Shown: positions 12,901-22,925 of the stretch, one piece after another | Layout: the number at the start of each line of letters is the position of its first letter | Position numbering within the stretch: the first letter of the stretch is position 1 | NCBI RefSeq assembly: GCF_921293095.1 | Contig: NC_060254.1 | Span: 111,562,917-111,626,916, forward strand | From: Ischnura elegans | Lineage: Eukaryota > Arthropoda > Insecta > Odonata > Coenagrionidae | Length of the DNA: 64,000 bases | Direction: 5' to 3' | Position numbers and translations under genes: made by a program | Notes under the pieces: generated by a model | Databases searched by the model: none | The model's input: only the letters and a program-made list of their open reading frames with translations | What the model was told of the DNA's origin: nothing

Positions 12901-13909
12901 CCTTACGAGAAAACAAATCCTCGTACTCCTCGAGAATCGGCACCAAACTTTCGCGTTCCTGGTCATTTAGATGGCTTAACTTTTCTAAGAAATTAATTTT
13001 TTCTTCACAACATCTCACAGCATGCACTCGCGGCCCCCGATCGTCTTTTGCCTCTACTTTAATGTCCTCCCATTCGGTGGCGGAGGCTAATATTGTTCCC
13101 TTTCTTAAAGTTACTTCTCCTGCATTAAGATTAGCCACCCTCACCACAATTTCCCGGTTTTTATTCACTCTCGATATAGTCCTCGCAACAACACACCCCT
13201 CTAAATCACCAAACTTCGATTCGACTAAAACATCTGTGCCGGCTGGGACATTCAAATCAGGGACCTTAAAATTAAATAGTTTTTCGCACATTCCCGGCAA
13301 AATTTCTGTTTCTACCAACCGGATAGGGAATACCGCGCCACACCACTCTCTCGCTCGCTTCAGCCGCCCCACGCTAACTTCTTCCTTGTGTCCATCCCTC
13401 AAATACCACGTATCCTTCCCTATAGAAAGGGTTCCCCGTGTAACGTCTATACAACAATCAAATCTTTCTAGAAAATCTAAACCTAAAATCCCATCGTACC
13501 CACCTACCTCGTCCACTACTTGCATACGGCATACATACCGAAATCCCTTAACTAAAAATTCTACGTCCTTCTCCCCTACACTCTTCACCACATCGCCAGT
13601 AATTCCCTTCACACGATAAGGAGACCTTTTCACGCCCTTCAATCCGCACACATTACTGCACACGAGAGATACCTGGGCGCCAGTGTCGCAAAGAAACCTG
13701 GCCATCTTTCCCTCGACGCTCACCCTCGCCACCAGGTCCGTGGGTCCTCCGCCCCTCTCCACCCTCGGGAGGAAGACATCTAGTAGGGGCCGGAATTGGC
13801 GGCGTTGCCGGCCCCGCTGTCGTTTAACCCCGCCTGGCGCCTTGGTCTGCATTCCCGGGCAATGTGGTCCACGCCTCCGCAATTGAAGCACCGCCTCGGA
13901 TTGCGGCAC
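9941..13909 (-). CDS. pol: Gypsy Pol polyprotein (PR-RT-RNaseH-IN), in -1 frame to gag
   Basis: 1,322 codons, uninterrupted. Protease active site D-T-G at residues 75-77 ([12 protein letters not shown]). Reverse transcriptase: motif A aspartate at about 450 ([11 protein letters not shown]), MPFGL at about 482, YLDD at 512-515. RNase H: STDAS aspartate 661, ATEKEL glutamate 701, TDHAAL aspartate 727. Integrase: HHCC zinc finger (H840, H845, C875, C878), catalytic D907, D967 and E1003, then a GPY module (WKGPYLV, about 1138-1144). A tail rich in Pro/Glu/Ser follows, with an AT-hook-like RGRPRKP at about 1189-1195. There is no chromodomain. The ATG at 13909 lies inside gag, so expression is expected as a Gag-Pol fusion by frameshifting. 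All catalytic residues I checked are present. The protein makes cDNA in a cytoplasmic particle and inserts it into nuclear DNA. Confidence 0.97.
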   Translation of the reverse strand: MPQSEAVLQLRRRGPHCPGMQTKAPGGVKRQRGRQRRQFRPLLDVFLPRVERGGGPTDLVARVSVEGKMARFLCDTGAQVSLVCSNVCGLKGVKRSPYRVKGITGDVVKSVGEKDVEFLVKGFRYVCRMQVVDEVGGYDGILGLDFLERFDCCIDVTRGTLSIGKDTWYLRDGHKEEVSVGRLKRAREWCGAVFPIRLVETEILPGMCEKLFNFKVPDLNVPAGTDVLVESKFGDLEGCVVARTISRVNKNREIVVRVANLNAGEVTLRKGTILASATEWEDIKVEAKDDRGPRVHAVRCCEEKINFLEKLSHLNDQERESLVPILEEYEDLFSRKGLPPPTKLVSHHIPTADEKPIYKKAYRTPYHQREIVERLVQEQLEAGVIVPSVSPWAAPIVVVPKKSADGSASYRFCVDYRALNAITIPDVYPLPNIVETLDYLGNCRYFTTMDLTSGYHQIPMDQESRPKTAFNTEGGHYEYTRMPFGLRNAPASFQRLMDSVLRGLKPAHCLVYLDDVVVFSSTIEEHAKRLGGVLERLRAAGLTLKYDKCHFAHDKVNYLGHVITKDGIFPDPAKLSAVSEYPSPTCTKELQSYLGLANYYRRFVRGYACIAKPLTRLLKKGVTFSWTNDCEEAMQKLKTALTSSPILVYPDFSKPFIVSTDASNYALGAVLSQEINGEEHPIAFASRQLNNAETNYSATEKELLGVVWAVGHFKCYLFGRRFKIVTDHAALKWLFSLKDPNSRLVRWTLKLSEFDYEVVHKPGKLHSNADALSRKVRTVEIGPYDNLIDCQNSDAECKKLRTQEGFLVKGGVLYKETNGGQRVVVPEVLRKGIIQNFHDHPLSGHLGVRPTLERVRSRYWWRGVTKDVKEVLKGCVACNRRSPYGKTRAPVQELPSSDRPFDFVSLDTVGPLPCSDQGNKYILSIIDNFSRYLEMVPLPDQRAETIASAFVRKWVLRFGVPDKVLTDQGANYMSEFFKNVCVLLQISKLRTSPYHPQSNGKVERVHRTIAGIISHYVNEKNSDWDVKLPYAVTAYNTSTHRSTGYSPHEIVFGCTMRSPFECYNSEIGEFNDVYLRELKERLETMWEKCRVNDERSRRERAAVYNRGTKDVKYERGQYVYLSDQCIKTGGAKKFHYPWKGPYLVTEVISPCNVRIQLPYRSLLVHKNRLKLHIGNPPSSGFFHRGERRRGRPRKPTPPESAKLLPVDVIGSKPPHNTLPSSSPGTTPPRPHLEEESSEEVTEETSLQEGTEESCDEATSDGEEGRTAEPQRSPYLLRSRPIPTSPEPLGLREVDPRPSTESPSAPDSEGEAQPLPYQLRPRK

Positions 13910-14814
13910 TCCCTCGCCATGTGTCCGGTCTCCCCGCAGTTATAGCACTTCCCTTCTCTCGGGGTCCGGAAGACGTGACGATTCGCTGGTTCCTCCCGTG
14001 CTGGGCGCCTTTCTACCTCTTCAATCCTGATGGCGGCCTCGACAGCCTCCTCAAAACTTTGGGGCGACGCCAACCGGCACTGCCTGCCCACCTCCCCCGA
14101 CAGGCCATTTAGGAAGGCGTCGAGGGCGCGCTGATCTGCCTCATACCGCGTCGCGGCGGCATGCTCTACGGAGCCAGTGGCGTCAAACGTCTGGCTGTTG
14201 ACCTTTCGTACTCGGTCAGCGAAGGCCTCTAGGTCCTCCTGGGGGCCCCTCCTCATGTTAGTCAACAGCTCCAGGAAGAAACGAGTACTTCTTTTCGTCC
14301 GGTACCTCAGGAGGAGTTGCGCCTTCAACTCCTCGAAAGTCTCGGCCCCCCGGCATTCCTCCTTGCTGCGGTAGAACTCCGCAGCCTCTCCATTCAGTTT
14401 CAGCACTGTTGCGCTGAGTCTGTCGCCGTCGGAGAGACACCCCAGATCAGCCGCGCGTTCAATCTTGTCGAGGAAGGCCGCAACCGACTCGCCCGCTCTC
14501 CCAGAAAAAGCCTCGACAGCCGAAAGCAGGCCAAAATTCTTCCTTCCCCCTTCCTCTCCCGTGGCTGCCCCTGCCCGTCGGAGCCTTTCATTATCCACGC
14601 TCAGCTCGAGGAGTTTCTCGTTCAATTCCGTGATGGCCTGTTGTAATTCCATCTCCTGTCCCCCAAGGCTCACTCTCCCCGCCATCTCGTCTTTGAGTTT
14701 CCTCACAAAATTTGCCAAATCCCACTTCTTGACACCAGTGTAAGACCCCTGATCACTCAAAAGGGGAATCAACACCGATTTGGCAGGGATTCTGTGAAGG
14801 AAACTCAGAGACAC
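13780..14814 (-). CDS. gag: Gypsy Gag (nucleocapsid with two CCHC knuckles)
   Basis: The open frame is 344 codons from an ATG at 14814. That ATG lies inside the 5' LTR, so the first ~25 residues are LTR-encoded and the frame runs through the primer-binding site. The next in-frame Met is residue 44 (14685), so either start is possible. Residues ~50-80 are a leucine-rich heptad (coiled-coil) stretch. Residues ~95-270 are a capsid-like helical region. Two zinc knuckles of C-X2-C-X4-H-X4-C type lie at 289-302 and 308-321 ([14 protein letters not shown] and [14 protein letters not shown]). The 3' end overlaps pol by 130 nt, with pol in the -1 frame. Gag packages the RNA and forms the particle. Confidence 0.93.
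   Translation of the reverse strand: MSLSFLHRIPAKSVLIPLLSDQGSYTGVKKWDLANFVRKLKDEMAGRVSLGGQEMELQQAITELNEKLLELSVDNERLRRAGAATGEEGGRKNFGLLSAVEAFSGRAGESVAAFLDKIERAADLGCLSDGDRLSATVLKLNGEAAEFYRSKEECRGAETFEELKAQLLLRYRTKRSTRFFLELLTNMRRGPQEDLEAFADRVRKVNSQTFDATGSVEHAAATRYEADQRALDAFLNGLSGEVGRQCRLASPQSFEEAVEAAIRIEEVERRPAREEPANRHVFRTPREGKCYNCGETGHMARECRNPRRCFNCGGVDHIARECRPRRQAGLNDSGAGNAANSGPY
13786..13828 (-). promoter_or_regulatory. -1 ribosomal frameshift signal between gag and pol
   Basis: On the sense strand the heptamer GTTAAAC (plus-strand 13822-13828) is phased G_TTA_AAC in the gag frame. A -1 slip therefore gives GTT AAA, the pol frame. Six nucleotides later an 8-bp perfect stem GGGGCCGG / CCGGCCCC (plus-strand 13808-13815 and 13786-13793) closes a 14-nt loop. 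GUUAAAC is a known slippery heptamer in arteriviruses. The phase, spacer and stem fit a functional signal. Frameshifting efficiency cannot be judged from sequence. Confidence 0.85.
14721..14737 (-). promoter_or_regulatory. Primer-binding site of the Gypsy element
   Basis: One base after the 5' LTR the sense strand reads TGGTGTCAAGAAGTGGG. TGG complements the CCA end of a tRNA, as expected for minus-strand priming. I did not identify the tRNA. This segment is also read in the gag-frame extension. Confidence 0.75.
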
Positions 14815-15163
14815 TTTTTACAGGTTTTTATTGTGATCACTCTCAGCGACGATACAATAACTACTGCCACTGCCACGCGCTGTCTCCTCGCAGCTCTCTC
14901 TCGGCGCACCCCTCCCCCTGCCGCAGTGCTTGTCTTTGCAGTTCCCCATGGTAGGCTTCGCATGGGAGAGAGGAAACAATGCACTCCCGTGGAAATGAAG
15001 AATGTGATGATTCGGGGAAGGGGGTGAGGAAATAGAAGGAAGGAAGAGGTGTAGGTATCTGATATGCTTACTAGCTCAGATGCTAGAGGTGGAGTGGGTA
15101 ATAGTTGGGATGGGGCGCAGGAAGGTGAAAACGGAAGCCGAGCTGACAGAGGTGATCCTTACA
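14739..15163 (-). repeat. 5' LTR of the Gypsy element
   Basis: 425 bp, apparently identical to 8903-9327. It carries the promoter and the R/U5 region for the minus-strand transcript. The ATG at 14814 that opens the longest gag frame lies in it. Confidence 0.95.
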
Positions 15164-15334
15164 ATATTAATGGCGTATGCAACACTGCATTACATTATCT
15201 ACAGTATTGGTCTGTATTTTTTTACTCGTTTATTTGTTTCCTTAGCTTTGTAAACGAAATTGCGGAAAAAAATAGACTCAGAGGTATTTTAAGCATTACG
15301 GCATTTAACCATTGTTTATTCCCTTGAAATAGTA

Positions 15335-15690
15335 TTTTTATCTTATTTTTTAATTTATTCATATCTTATGTGCAACCACAAAAATTATTATCAGACTTAC
15401 TTTTTGTTAATAACGTGTATTCCCGTCTCAAAACTTACTATTTTATTCCAAAATGTTTCCATGCGGTCCAAGGTCGTATTTTATACTTTATTAATAATTT
15501 TAAAATAATTATTGCAAATTACGTTTTTTACATAATTTGAGTTTTTTCCTAATTTTACGGCATATTTTCTCAGTCATTGCTCCGCATCAATTACTTGTCC
15601 TCTGATCATTATGGTGTTTTCATTTTGTAGGCCATTAATACATTCTAGTGTTAGGTACATATACAGTCTTAATTTTCATAAAAACTAAGG
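15335..15690 (+). repeat. Right copy of a diverged direct duplication inside the piggyBac element
   Basis: Collinear with 8530-8900 (shared words include GCAAATTACGTTT and TTTTACGGCATATTTTCTC). The Gypsy element lies between the two copies, so the duplication arose in the piggyBac element independently of the LTR element. Confidence 0.6.
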
Positions 15691-15998
15691 TACTAATCAA
15701 TACACTCCATTACACAAATTGTACTATTTTACTGGATAATTTTTAAGGCTCAAGGTTGGAGCCCCTCCCTACCAGCGGCACTCCCAGAGATTATTTCAAC
15801 TTGCAAATGATATTTTCTTTGAAATAATCCTCTCATAGACGGAGAAAAATGCAGAAAGCATTTTCCTCCGAAATCCTTCACCAAGGGCCTTCACTAAGGG
15901 CATAATGGATTGGAAGCTGTTGGACAGGGAGAACTGGAAACTTGGCTGGGCCTTCTTCTCCACATGGGCGCAATTAGGGTTAATACGATTTCTAACGA

Positions 15999-16199
15999 TT
16001 GGAGGTCAGAATTAGTGTGAGTACCGATATTCGGGAGAAAATGTGCCGTGATAGGTTTTTAGGAATGATGCAGGCTCTTCATTTCTCCGCTGACCGTGAA
16101 GGCATCCGTAGGACAGTGACTGCAATTTGCCCAGAATGTGAAGGTCAACCAGGGCTCTATCTAAGGCCTTACTTTCAAATATATCATAAACATTTGTGA
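15999..16199 (+). pseudogene. piggyBac transposase remnant (internally deleted)
   Basis: A 66-codon frame joins two far-apart parts of a piggyBac transposase. Residues ~14-30 (CRDRFLGMMQALHFS) resemble the N-terminal 'SRDRF...LHF' block. Residues ~44-63 (CPECEGQPGLYLRPYF plus QIYHK) resemble the C-terminal cysteine-rich domain, with one expected Cys replaced by Tyr in each of two places. The whole catalytic DDD domain between them is missing. Upstream (about 15795-15995) further decayed N-terminal coding may be present (a phrase like FQLANDIFFEIIL followed by a stop). It sits inside the TTAA-flanked element, near its 3' end, in the expected orientation. Confidence 0.7.
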
Positions 16200-16685
16200 G
16201 AATTTTTATTGAAATGTTTCAATTTTGCAATAACTGTGAGGTAACATAGATTTAAAAAAAATTTTATCCCATAAATTTATATTTTTCTTGCCGTTCATTG
16301 TAATTCTACTTCTGTGACTTGAAAAAATTAAATCTACGGCCCTTGAAACAAAAAAAAAATACACGTAAAGACTACTTCCAAGATATTTCCATCATTAACC
16401 TAAGGAATCAACGGTGGAAGAAGTATTATAAACGGAAATATGAAAAGTTAACTCCTTCATACAAGGAAAATTGCATGTGTGTAATGCGGGTTGCGTGAAT
16501 TGTCAATTACTGGTGACGGGTGGCATACATGTATGTCATTAGGGTTTTTTACAAATTGCTTGAAATAGAAACAAAAAAAATTGAAAATTCTGTTGTATTA
16601 CTTCCAAGACCACCGTTATGAAGGAAAATCACCCATCCGTCACTGGAGGTTTCGGTGAAAATATCATCCGCATTGAATGTGTTAA

Positions 16686-19600
16686 AGGCATATTTTTTCC
16701 CAACTTTTTATGGATTTCATTAGTGAGGACTTACCTTAAACACCAACATTTTTAAGAGTTTTATCAGAACAATGTTTTTCTGGGTGGAAAATCTTTCATG
16801 TGCTTACATTAAGTCGGTTTCATTATCCATTTAATCTTGGTATAGTCTTTATCTAACTGCTACGGCCATCTTGATAGTATTTATCGAACTGCATTTATGA
16901 AACTGATGGTGTAATTGTTACAAAAATGTTCATCGTTCCATATGAAACTATAAGTTCGATAAATTTTATCAGAAACTGGTTTTTTAACTAAACTTTTATT
17001 TCAGTATGGTGTATATTTAAGGTGTTTTTCGGAAATACCTGATGATAATGTCACTCTCGGATTTTTTTATCATTCTTACGCATTTACAACGACACGTTAG
17101 ACATATTTATAGCCTCAACTCAAATGTCTTTCATTTCTGTCAGTTGGTTCCCGGGAAATCGTATCGGGAGTAACACCTAACGCCCCACACGCGCCCTATC
17201 GCCACAAAGCTCCAATGTCTACTACAAAGCTACTGTCTGTAAAAAAAAAGCAAGATGCCCGAGTTTGAGGAGCTCTAGCGTCTAAACGAAGAAATCAATT
17301 TCAATGCAACAAAAACCTTACGAAAGATAATTTATTTCTACATTGTATCAAGTACGTTAAAAAATCTTCGTCTCAATAGTATTTCCTATACTTAATTTTT
17401 TCTCAAAAAATACCCGTTTTTTGCGCGTAAAATCAAGTTGTCCAAATTTGAGTGCTTGGCAATTTTGCAATTTGCAACTTGCAATTTTGATATTAGGAAG
17501 CCACATCTATTATCAGCAGTTTACCGAAATCAAATTGTTTACACCACTAAAATTAACGGAGTTGTTGTAAACAAACCTCACAAACGCAAACCTCTGCTAG
17601 CTTCGAAACCGGTATGTTCGCGCCGCGAGTCGCGTTTTGTGTTTTATTTTTTTTTTTAAGGAAAATGAAGAACTGAGCTAATGGAAAGCCATCGCAAAAG
17701 CTATCACACTGTGTACGGAAAACCGATCAAAAAATGCGCGCTTGGGCTATAAAGTTCGTTTTTCTAATGACAGTTTCAGACATTGTTGGTTAATATTCCA
17801 CGTGTGATCACAATAACTATTTGACACCCAAAAATTTTATATTTTCACCCCTACATATACCAATATATAACTTAACAAAAGGAACTCAGTTATTAAAAAT
17901 TTATGTTTTTTTATTATGTCCAATTAACCTATTTTTTACCATATTTTTTACCAATTTTTCTAAAGTTATACATGCATTCCCCAGCTGGGAACTAGGGGGG
18001 GGGGGTAATGTGTTTAACCATAGAGTAAGTATATATAGAGAGCTCACCACACGTATAAAAATCGTATACGTTTTTGGTGTAGTTCTAGAGCAGTTAACCA
18101 GATGTCACTAGAAGAATTTTGGCAATTTTTTTAATTTGCTCGTTCCACAAGTCTAAAAATATATTCTGAAGCAGAAAGGGTTGCTACGTTTAGTGGAGAA
18201 ATTAATTATTCAATTTTGTTTATAACAATTGTTATAAAAAATATTTTCTCGAATTTCGGCTAGTTACTTCACTTTTCCGAGTTTATATTCCTAATCCATT
18301 TTCCGGCAGACTGTTCTTAGTATAAAGTTGAAACTTGCAGGAAATGTTCATAGCACATTTCTTTCCATACTAGTAAAATTTAATTTGTTCATAACTCAGT
18401 TTCAACGTTGCTGTGTGTGTTTATATATCTTTCGGACGAAAAATCTGGAATTTTGCAGGGTAAAAATCAATCGCCTGCTAACTTTCGTATCTTACGATAT
18501 AGGTCCATATATGCTGCGTATGAAATTTGGACAAAACTATAAATTTATTTTTGGTGAAAGAATTGTAACTTTATCTCTATTACAAGAGGAGTTATGCATT
18601 TTTAATAGCCGCACCTCGTCAGGCTTTCCGTACTGGCCTGGGTCTACGCAGAAAGCGCCCGCCTCCTAAGGAGTTCGTTTTGCCATCAGATAGGTTGGCG
18701 AGGTGAGGGTTTTGTTTTGACGAGGAAGAGATTTTCCGTGGGGGAAGATCTTTTCGCTTCAATAGACAATATAAATCTTATTGATGGTCTTCGCATCGTT
18801 GAACGATCAACATAACGAATGAAATACATTTCGCGTAGTGTGCTTCAGAACTTCAGTTAGGAAATACCTTACTTTGGTGACGTGTAAATGCTATTTACAA
18901 CACCAAGTGCCGGAATATTACAATAAAAAGGGAATGCGAGATTGGATCTCTACACTGAACAACAATGCCCTGATTGCATTTCGCTAACGGTCATAGCCTC
19001 TTCACCACAGTTAGTAACTAAAGCTTAAAAGTATTTGGTAATGAATTCTTAAGCGCGCAGCTGCAAACGAACACAAAGAGGCATGGATCAGCAGAAGCAT
19101 TTTTGGGAATAGGGTGGTCGGTGACCTTGATTTGTTTGCTCGCTAGCGAGATGAGTAAAGCCCCCATTCTGTTACCACGTCGAAAATGGAATAGTTTCTT
19201 TCGGCTTTACCAAATTTCTACTTCGGGTCTTACGTATGAGGCCGGGGATCATCTAATGCATGTGTTTGTCTTTCCTTGAGGCCTTATTCTGATCATAGTA
19301 GTGATAATCGTCGTCTCGTCAATAACAAGACGCATTGTCGTTTGAGGAAAGTTTTGTTTTAAGCGTTAGCATTTAGTTGAGGTACTTACAAGTAAAACAA
19401 ATAGCGGCTGCAATTGGGCCCGGGTTCACTCATTGCTTAAATTCTTGCCTCATTATATGAATGAATCCCTTCTCCCAGGGGCCGAAAAACTAAATATCCA
19501 AAGATACATTTTACGCGGTGAGCATTTATATAGCAATATCGAATGGAGTATTTTTGGCATATTCCAATTGTAAGATGCTGCGGCACTAGAAAAATATGGC

Positions 19601-19957
19601 GATTCAAAACTATCCGCCCTCCCCTTTTTCGGAATTAAACCTCCTATTATGCAGTTTTGTGTATCGAAACTGCAAGCAAAATTTGCTTCGTCGGCCTCAT
19701 GGGGAATCCTAATTCGTAGGCTAAAATATGTTATCGCGTTAGAATCTTGAGTTATCCATTCATTAATTGTCATAAAACATTTGATTCCTTGTATATTAGA
19801 TATTGATTGCTTTTCGCACATATTTTAACAGTCCAAAACCTATTTTTTTGTCTTTGATAACAAGTTATTCATTTCAATACAGATTTTCAACACTAATACA
19901 GGATTTGTTATAATCATGCAATATAAAGTAGGTTCGAAGATTTTCGCGGCGTTGATC
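16686..19957. other. Intergenic or intronic DNA, no gene seen
   Basis: AT-rich. ORFs of up to 113 codons (18328-18669) have no recognisable homology. A long G-run is at about 17996-18006. The stretch 17150-17300 is somewhat like the low-copy repeat seen near 21.7-22.4 and 36.0-36.6 kb, but the match is too weak to call. Confidence 0.35.
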
Positions 19958-19958
19958 A

Positions 19959-20072
19959 GATTATCTCTGCATTCTCCTCGGGTTTCCAGCGCGTCCGTTG
20001 GCTTTTGTCGATACTGTTCTCGCCAAAAGGCAACGGACGCGGTGGAAACCCGAAGAGAAGGCAGAGATCATG
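19959..20072. repeat. Long imperfect hairpin (about 49-bp arms, 16-nt loop)
   Basis: The left arm ends GCGTCCGTTGGCTTTTG (to 20007) and the right arm starts CAAAAGGCAACGGACGC (from 20024). The arms pair over about 49 positions with roughly 6-7 mismatches, including CGGGTTTCCA opposite TGGAAACCCG and ATCTCTGC opposite GCAGAGAT. The arms are GC-richer than the surrounding DNA. The size and loop resemble a microRNA-type or hpRNA precursor. A small foldback transposon or a retroelement terminal hairpin is equally possible, since a Penelope-like element starts about 400 bp downstream. Confidence 0.75.
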
Positions 20073-20454
20073 CAACATTAAGTTTTAAGTCCAAACTTCG
20101 AACTGCAACCGACCTGTTGACGAGCTTTTGCGGAGGTACTTCCTCTGAGTGGCTGAAATGTCATCTATCAATGATTTTCCCGAGGTGTAACCCTCATTTT
20201 TCTCCATTGTTGGGGACTTACGTCCCGACGAGTAAAAACTAGTGATGTGTTTATAGAAGGTTAAAAAACTTCCATCTGATGTAAAAACATTTCGACGGAG
20301 TCGACGTACAAGTAGCCCTCCGGCGCGAGAATGTAGGAAAATAAAATTGTGCAATATATATAATTATATTACCTTTGCTAATCCAAGTTCATCTCACCGT
20401 ATGAAAGTTAATCACAACCAAGTTGATTTTGATCAATCAATTAGAAGGTAAACG
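20073..20454. other. Spacer between hairpin and Penelope-like remnant
   Basis: No recognisable coding. Because it adjoins the Penelope-like remnant on its 5' side, it may be that element's 5' region, but no motif confirms this. Confidence 0.3.
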
Positions 20455-21640
20455 AAGAAGATTTTATTATTTCCAAAGCAGAAAAAAGGAACAGTGTGCT
20501 AATCCGTAATAAGGTCTCATGCATCGCCAAATGTGATGATGTGTTGGAGGATACCTCATTCGTGATTCTCTCCCGTGATCCAACGGATAGATTCCAAAAA
20601 AGTGTTAAAAAGCTTTATCTTCCTGCTGTAATTTTATAAATTATCCCCTAAATTAAATATCATCTTTAGGCAATTGCCTGGTTTTTCACCAAAATATAAT
20701 ATTAATAGCCCCATCATTTTGCCACAGAAACTTCAACACCTCATACGTTACCATCCAACTCCAAGCTAGTTTCATTTGACGTAAAAAATCTATTTACTTC
20801 TGTACCTGTACAAACAACTTTGTTACTAATGAGAGACTTACTGAGAGACCACAACATTAAAAACAGTGTGTCTTGTGAACTTCATTGTCTAATGGAACAG
20901 CATGCCAGCAAAAATTATTTTTTGTACAGTAAGAATATTTATCACCAAACAGACGGCCTTGCAATGTGGTCCCCCCTTTCACCTGTAATAGGCGAAATAT
21001 TTACGGACAATTCAGAACGCCAATTATTTGATTCGGGCATTCTATCTTATCCAACATCTTCTAATACCGTTATGTTGACTACATCATTTGCCGCTGGACC
21101 GGAAGTGTCAGACAATTAGATAATTTTCTGAATCTTTTAAATCCTCGACATCCTAATATTACCTTCGTAGTAGACATAGAATCCAAAAAGCGACTAAACT
21201 TTCTCGATCTCTCCATATCCATAGTTGGTGACAAACATGAATTTGGTGTATACAGAAACCCTTGCTATAGTGATACAATCATTCCGAGTTACTGATGCCA
21301 TCCAACCTCCCAAAAGTTATCCTCCTTTCATTCTATGTTACATAGATTGATCTATCAATCCGGCATTTACAAAGTTAATTGTGAATCATTCAACTTGTGT
21401 TTCATTGGTCAAACAGGCAGAAGTTTTATTATCAGAATGAAAGAACATGGGAAATTGGGATGAAACGTCACTCTCGCCAAACATTTGGTACAGACTTTTC
21501 ATTCTTGTCATTTTCAACCAGAATTTTCTCCACCCTTTCAGTAAGGTCACAAGGCTTGATGATTTAGAGCAATTTGAAATAGTACAAATTTATACAAATA
21601 TTCTTATTAGATATTAGATGTTCCCGTGGACATACCCCGT
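20455..21640 (+). pseudogene. Penelope-like retroelement ORF remnant (RT plus GIY-YIG)
   Basis: Conceptual translation in pieces follows the Penelope order. The N-terminal part is at ~20460-20637 (LEDTSFVILSRDPTDRFQKS). RT motif A is at 20775 (FDVKNLFTSVPV). Then come LAMWSPLSPVIGEIF at ~20960 and, in another frame, the catalytic box at ~21071, where YVDY replaces YVDD, a lost catalytic aspartate. LNFLDLSIS follows at ~21195. The GIY-YIG endonuclease remains at ~21361 read GIYKVNCESFNLCFIGQTGR. Stops and at least two frameshifts break it. Penelope-like elements use the GIY-YIG nuclease to nick target DNA for priming. The frame at 20820-21119 is only part of this. Confidence 0.85.
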
Positions 21641-22560
21641 TAAGACGGTCAAAGGCTCCGCTCCGCGGCGTCATAAAACGACCGTTTTCGCAGTAGAATC
21701 CTGGGGGTGTGGGATCGGAGAGTTAAAAAGGTATGAGTCTCAGCTAGTATCTGTCTGGCAGGTCTTTTTGTATGATTCCCGGTAAAACATGTCACTTTTT
21801 CGAAGGTTGAACGCTTTTAATAGAAGCATGGTCTTCAATCGTATCCAAAGAAAACGAAATGAAATTCAATGAAACGTGCACTCACCTCGGCTAAAATACC
21901 TGCACTGTTTTCACCATAGACCATTTGAGAACCGGTGTCTTGAAGAAAAACATAAAAACGGTGAATGCTGTGCGTTAAAACCCATACAGTTTCAATAACC
22001 TAACCGCGTCGCGGCTAATCCAACTCCCGACGCGCGCATACGAACCCTGCCGCGCGATCGATAAATCAATGTAATTTTCGGCGTCGCAAACTTATTCCCA
22101 AGATAACTGCATAAATACCTTAAAAAATCTTCAAAGAATGCTCTCATATAAGTTACTTCGCGTGACTTTGCCGAAAAATCATTTGAAACTCTACCTCAAT
22201 GTAGAACTTTGTCGCAAAACAGTATCCGCCATTTTGTAACTGCACGGTAAGAATTTATCGATGATATTCTTAAAGATTACGGAAAATTAAAGAAAGAACA
22301 CCATGCCAACAGATTATGTGGTTTTTTATTCTGCATGAATCCACCTACAACTTCACCTTCTACTTACTTTGGAAGATTTTCAGAGAAAATTGAAGACGGG
22401 CGTTTTTATGGAACGTTGCTCACGTATAAGCCTGTGTATCTCAGAATCGGGTAGGATCTTTGTCAAATGAAGTGCATATCCTTAAATTTCAATCAGTTTT
22501 GAGTATACCTGCGAAGTTTCAAGTTTATAACTCAAAAAAAGTCATTTTGTAATTTTGTCG
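21641..22560. repeat. Possible low-copy repeat, related to about 35.95-36.60 kb
   Basis: Shared, diverged landmarks in the same order are ATAAAACGACCGTT, an ACCGCG...CCG GC-rich patch, TCCGCCATTTTGT and TTTTCAGA-AAAAT-GA followed by CGTTTTT. The similarity is patchy, so homology is only suggested. No coding is visible. Confidence 0.3.
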
Positions 22561-22574
22561 GGATTTTTCCGAAT

Positions 22575-22925
22575 TCCGCCCAGTGTGCGATATCCCACGG
22601 TCAAATTTGCATCAAAATTTGATGCAACTAACGCACACCCTGTTCCACGGTCAAAATTGCATCCAACTGGCTTTTGGTACTATCATTTGTACAAAACTCC
22701 GTTGTGTCAAAATGTATAGGGCAGGTTCTAAATTTTCATCCAATAGGATGAAACCTACCATTCACAGGGCCCTTGACAAAAAAGCATCGCCAAGCGCTGA
22801 CTCAGAGGCCACATAGGTTAAGCCGGTGTCCCACGGTCAAATTTGCATCAAAATTTTTGTCCAAAAAGTTTGATGCAAATTGCAAATATTTTGATGCAAC
22901 TGGACAGGGGTGTCCCACGATGCAT
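22575..22925. repeat. Short interspersed/tandem words (CCCACGGTCAAATTTGCAT)
   Basis: CCCACGGTCAAATTTGCATC occurs at about 22593 and again at about 22830, with a variant TTCCACGGTCAAAATTGCATCC at about 22644. Inverted partners such as GATGCAAATT also occur (22860-22910). The arrangement looks like the ends of one or two small foldback-type elements. The boundaries are not resolved. Confidence 0.5.

Larger units (their letters stand above)
8903..15163 (-). mobile_element. Apparently intact Ty3/Gypsy LTR retrotransposon, 6,261 bp
   Basis: On the minus strand the order is LTR, primer-binding site, gag, pol (protease, reverse transcriptase, RNase H, integrase), 3' untranslated region, polypurine tract, LTR. 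The two 425-bp LTRs look identical by eye, start TGTAAGGATC and end TCTTACA on the sense strand, and are flanked by a 4-bp duplication ATAT (8899-8902 and 15164-15167). Both ORFs are open. There is no env gene, so it is a Metaviridae-type retrotransposon. Identical LTRs and open frames imply a very recent insertion. Confidence 0.96.
8159..16685 (+). mobile_element. Decayed piggyBac-like transposon, split by a Gypsy insertion
   Basis: TTAA flanks both ends (8159-8162 and 16682-16685), the hallmark target duplication of piggyBac. The left end CACATTCAGTGCGGATGA matches the inverted right end CACATTCAATGCGGATGA with one difference. Just inside each end are palindromic GACATA-n-TATGTC words (about 8178-8194, 8219-8236 and 16528-16541), which act as subterminal repeats. 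Removing the 6,261-bp Gypsy and its 4-bp duplication leaves about 2.25 kb, close to a full-length piggyBac. The transposase is reduced to a fragment at 15999-16199, so the copy is dead. Confidence 0.8.

Noticed and set aside
10102-13886. Plus-strand ORFs of 60-185 codons across the Gypsy pol and gag region
   Set aside because: They lie antisense to intact pol/gag codons and carry no domains; they are shadows of the real frames.
19118-19128. AATAGGGTGG word as a fourth copy of the 666-bp family
   Set aside because: Only about 10 bp match; the following sequence is unrelated.
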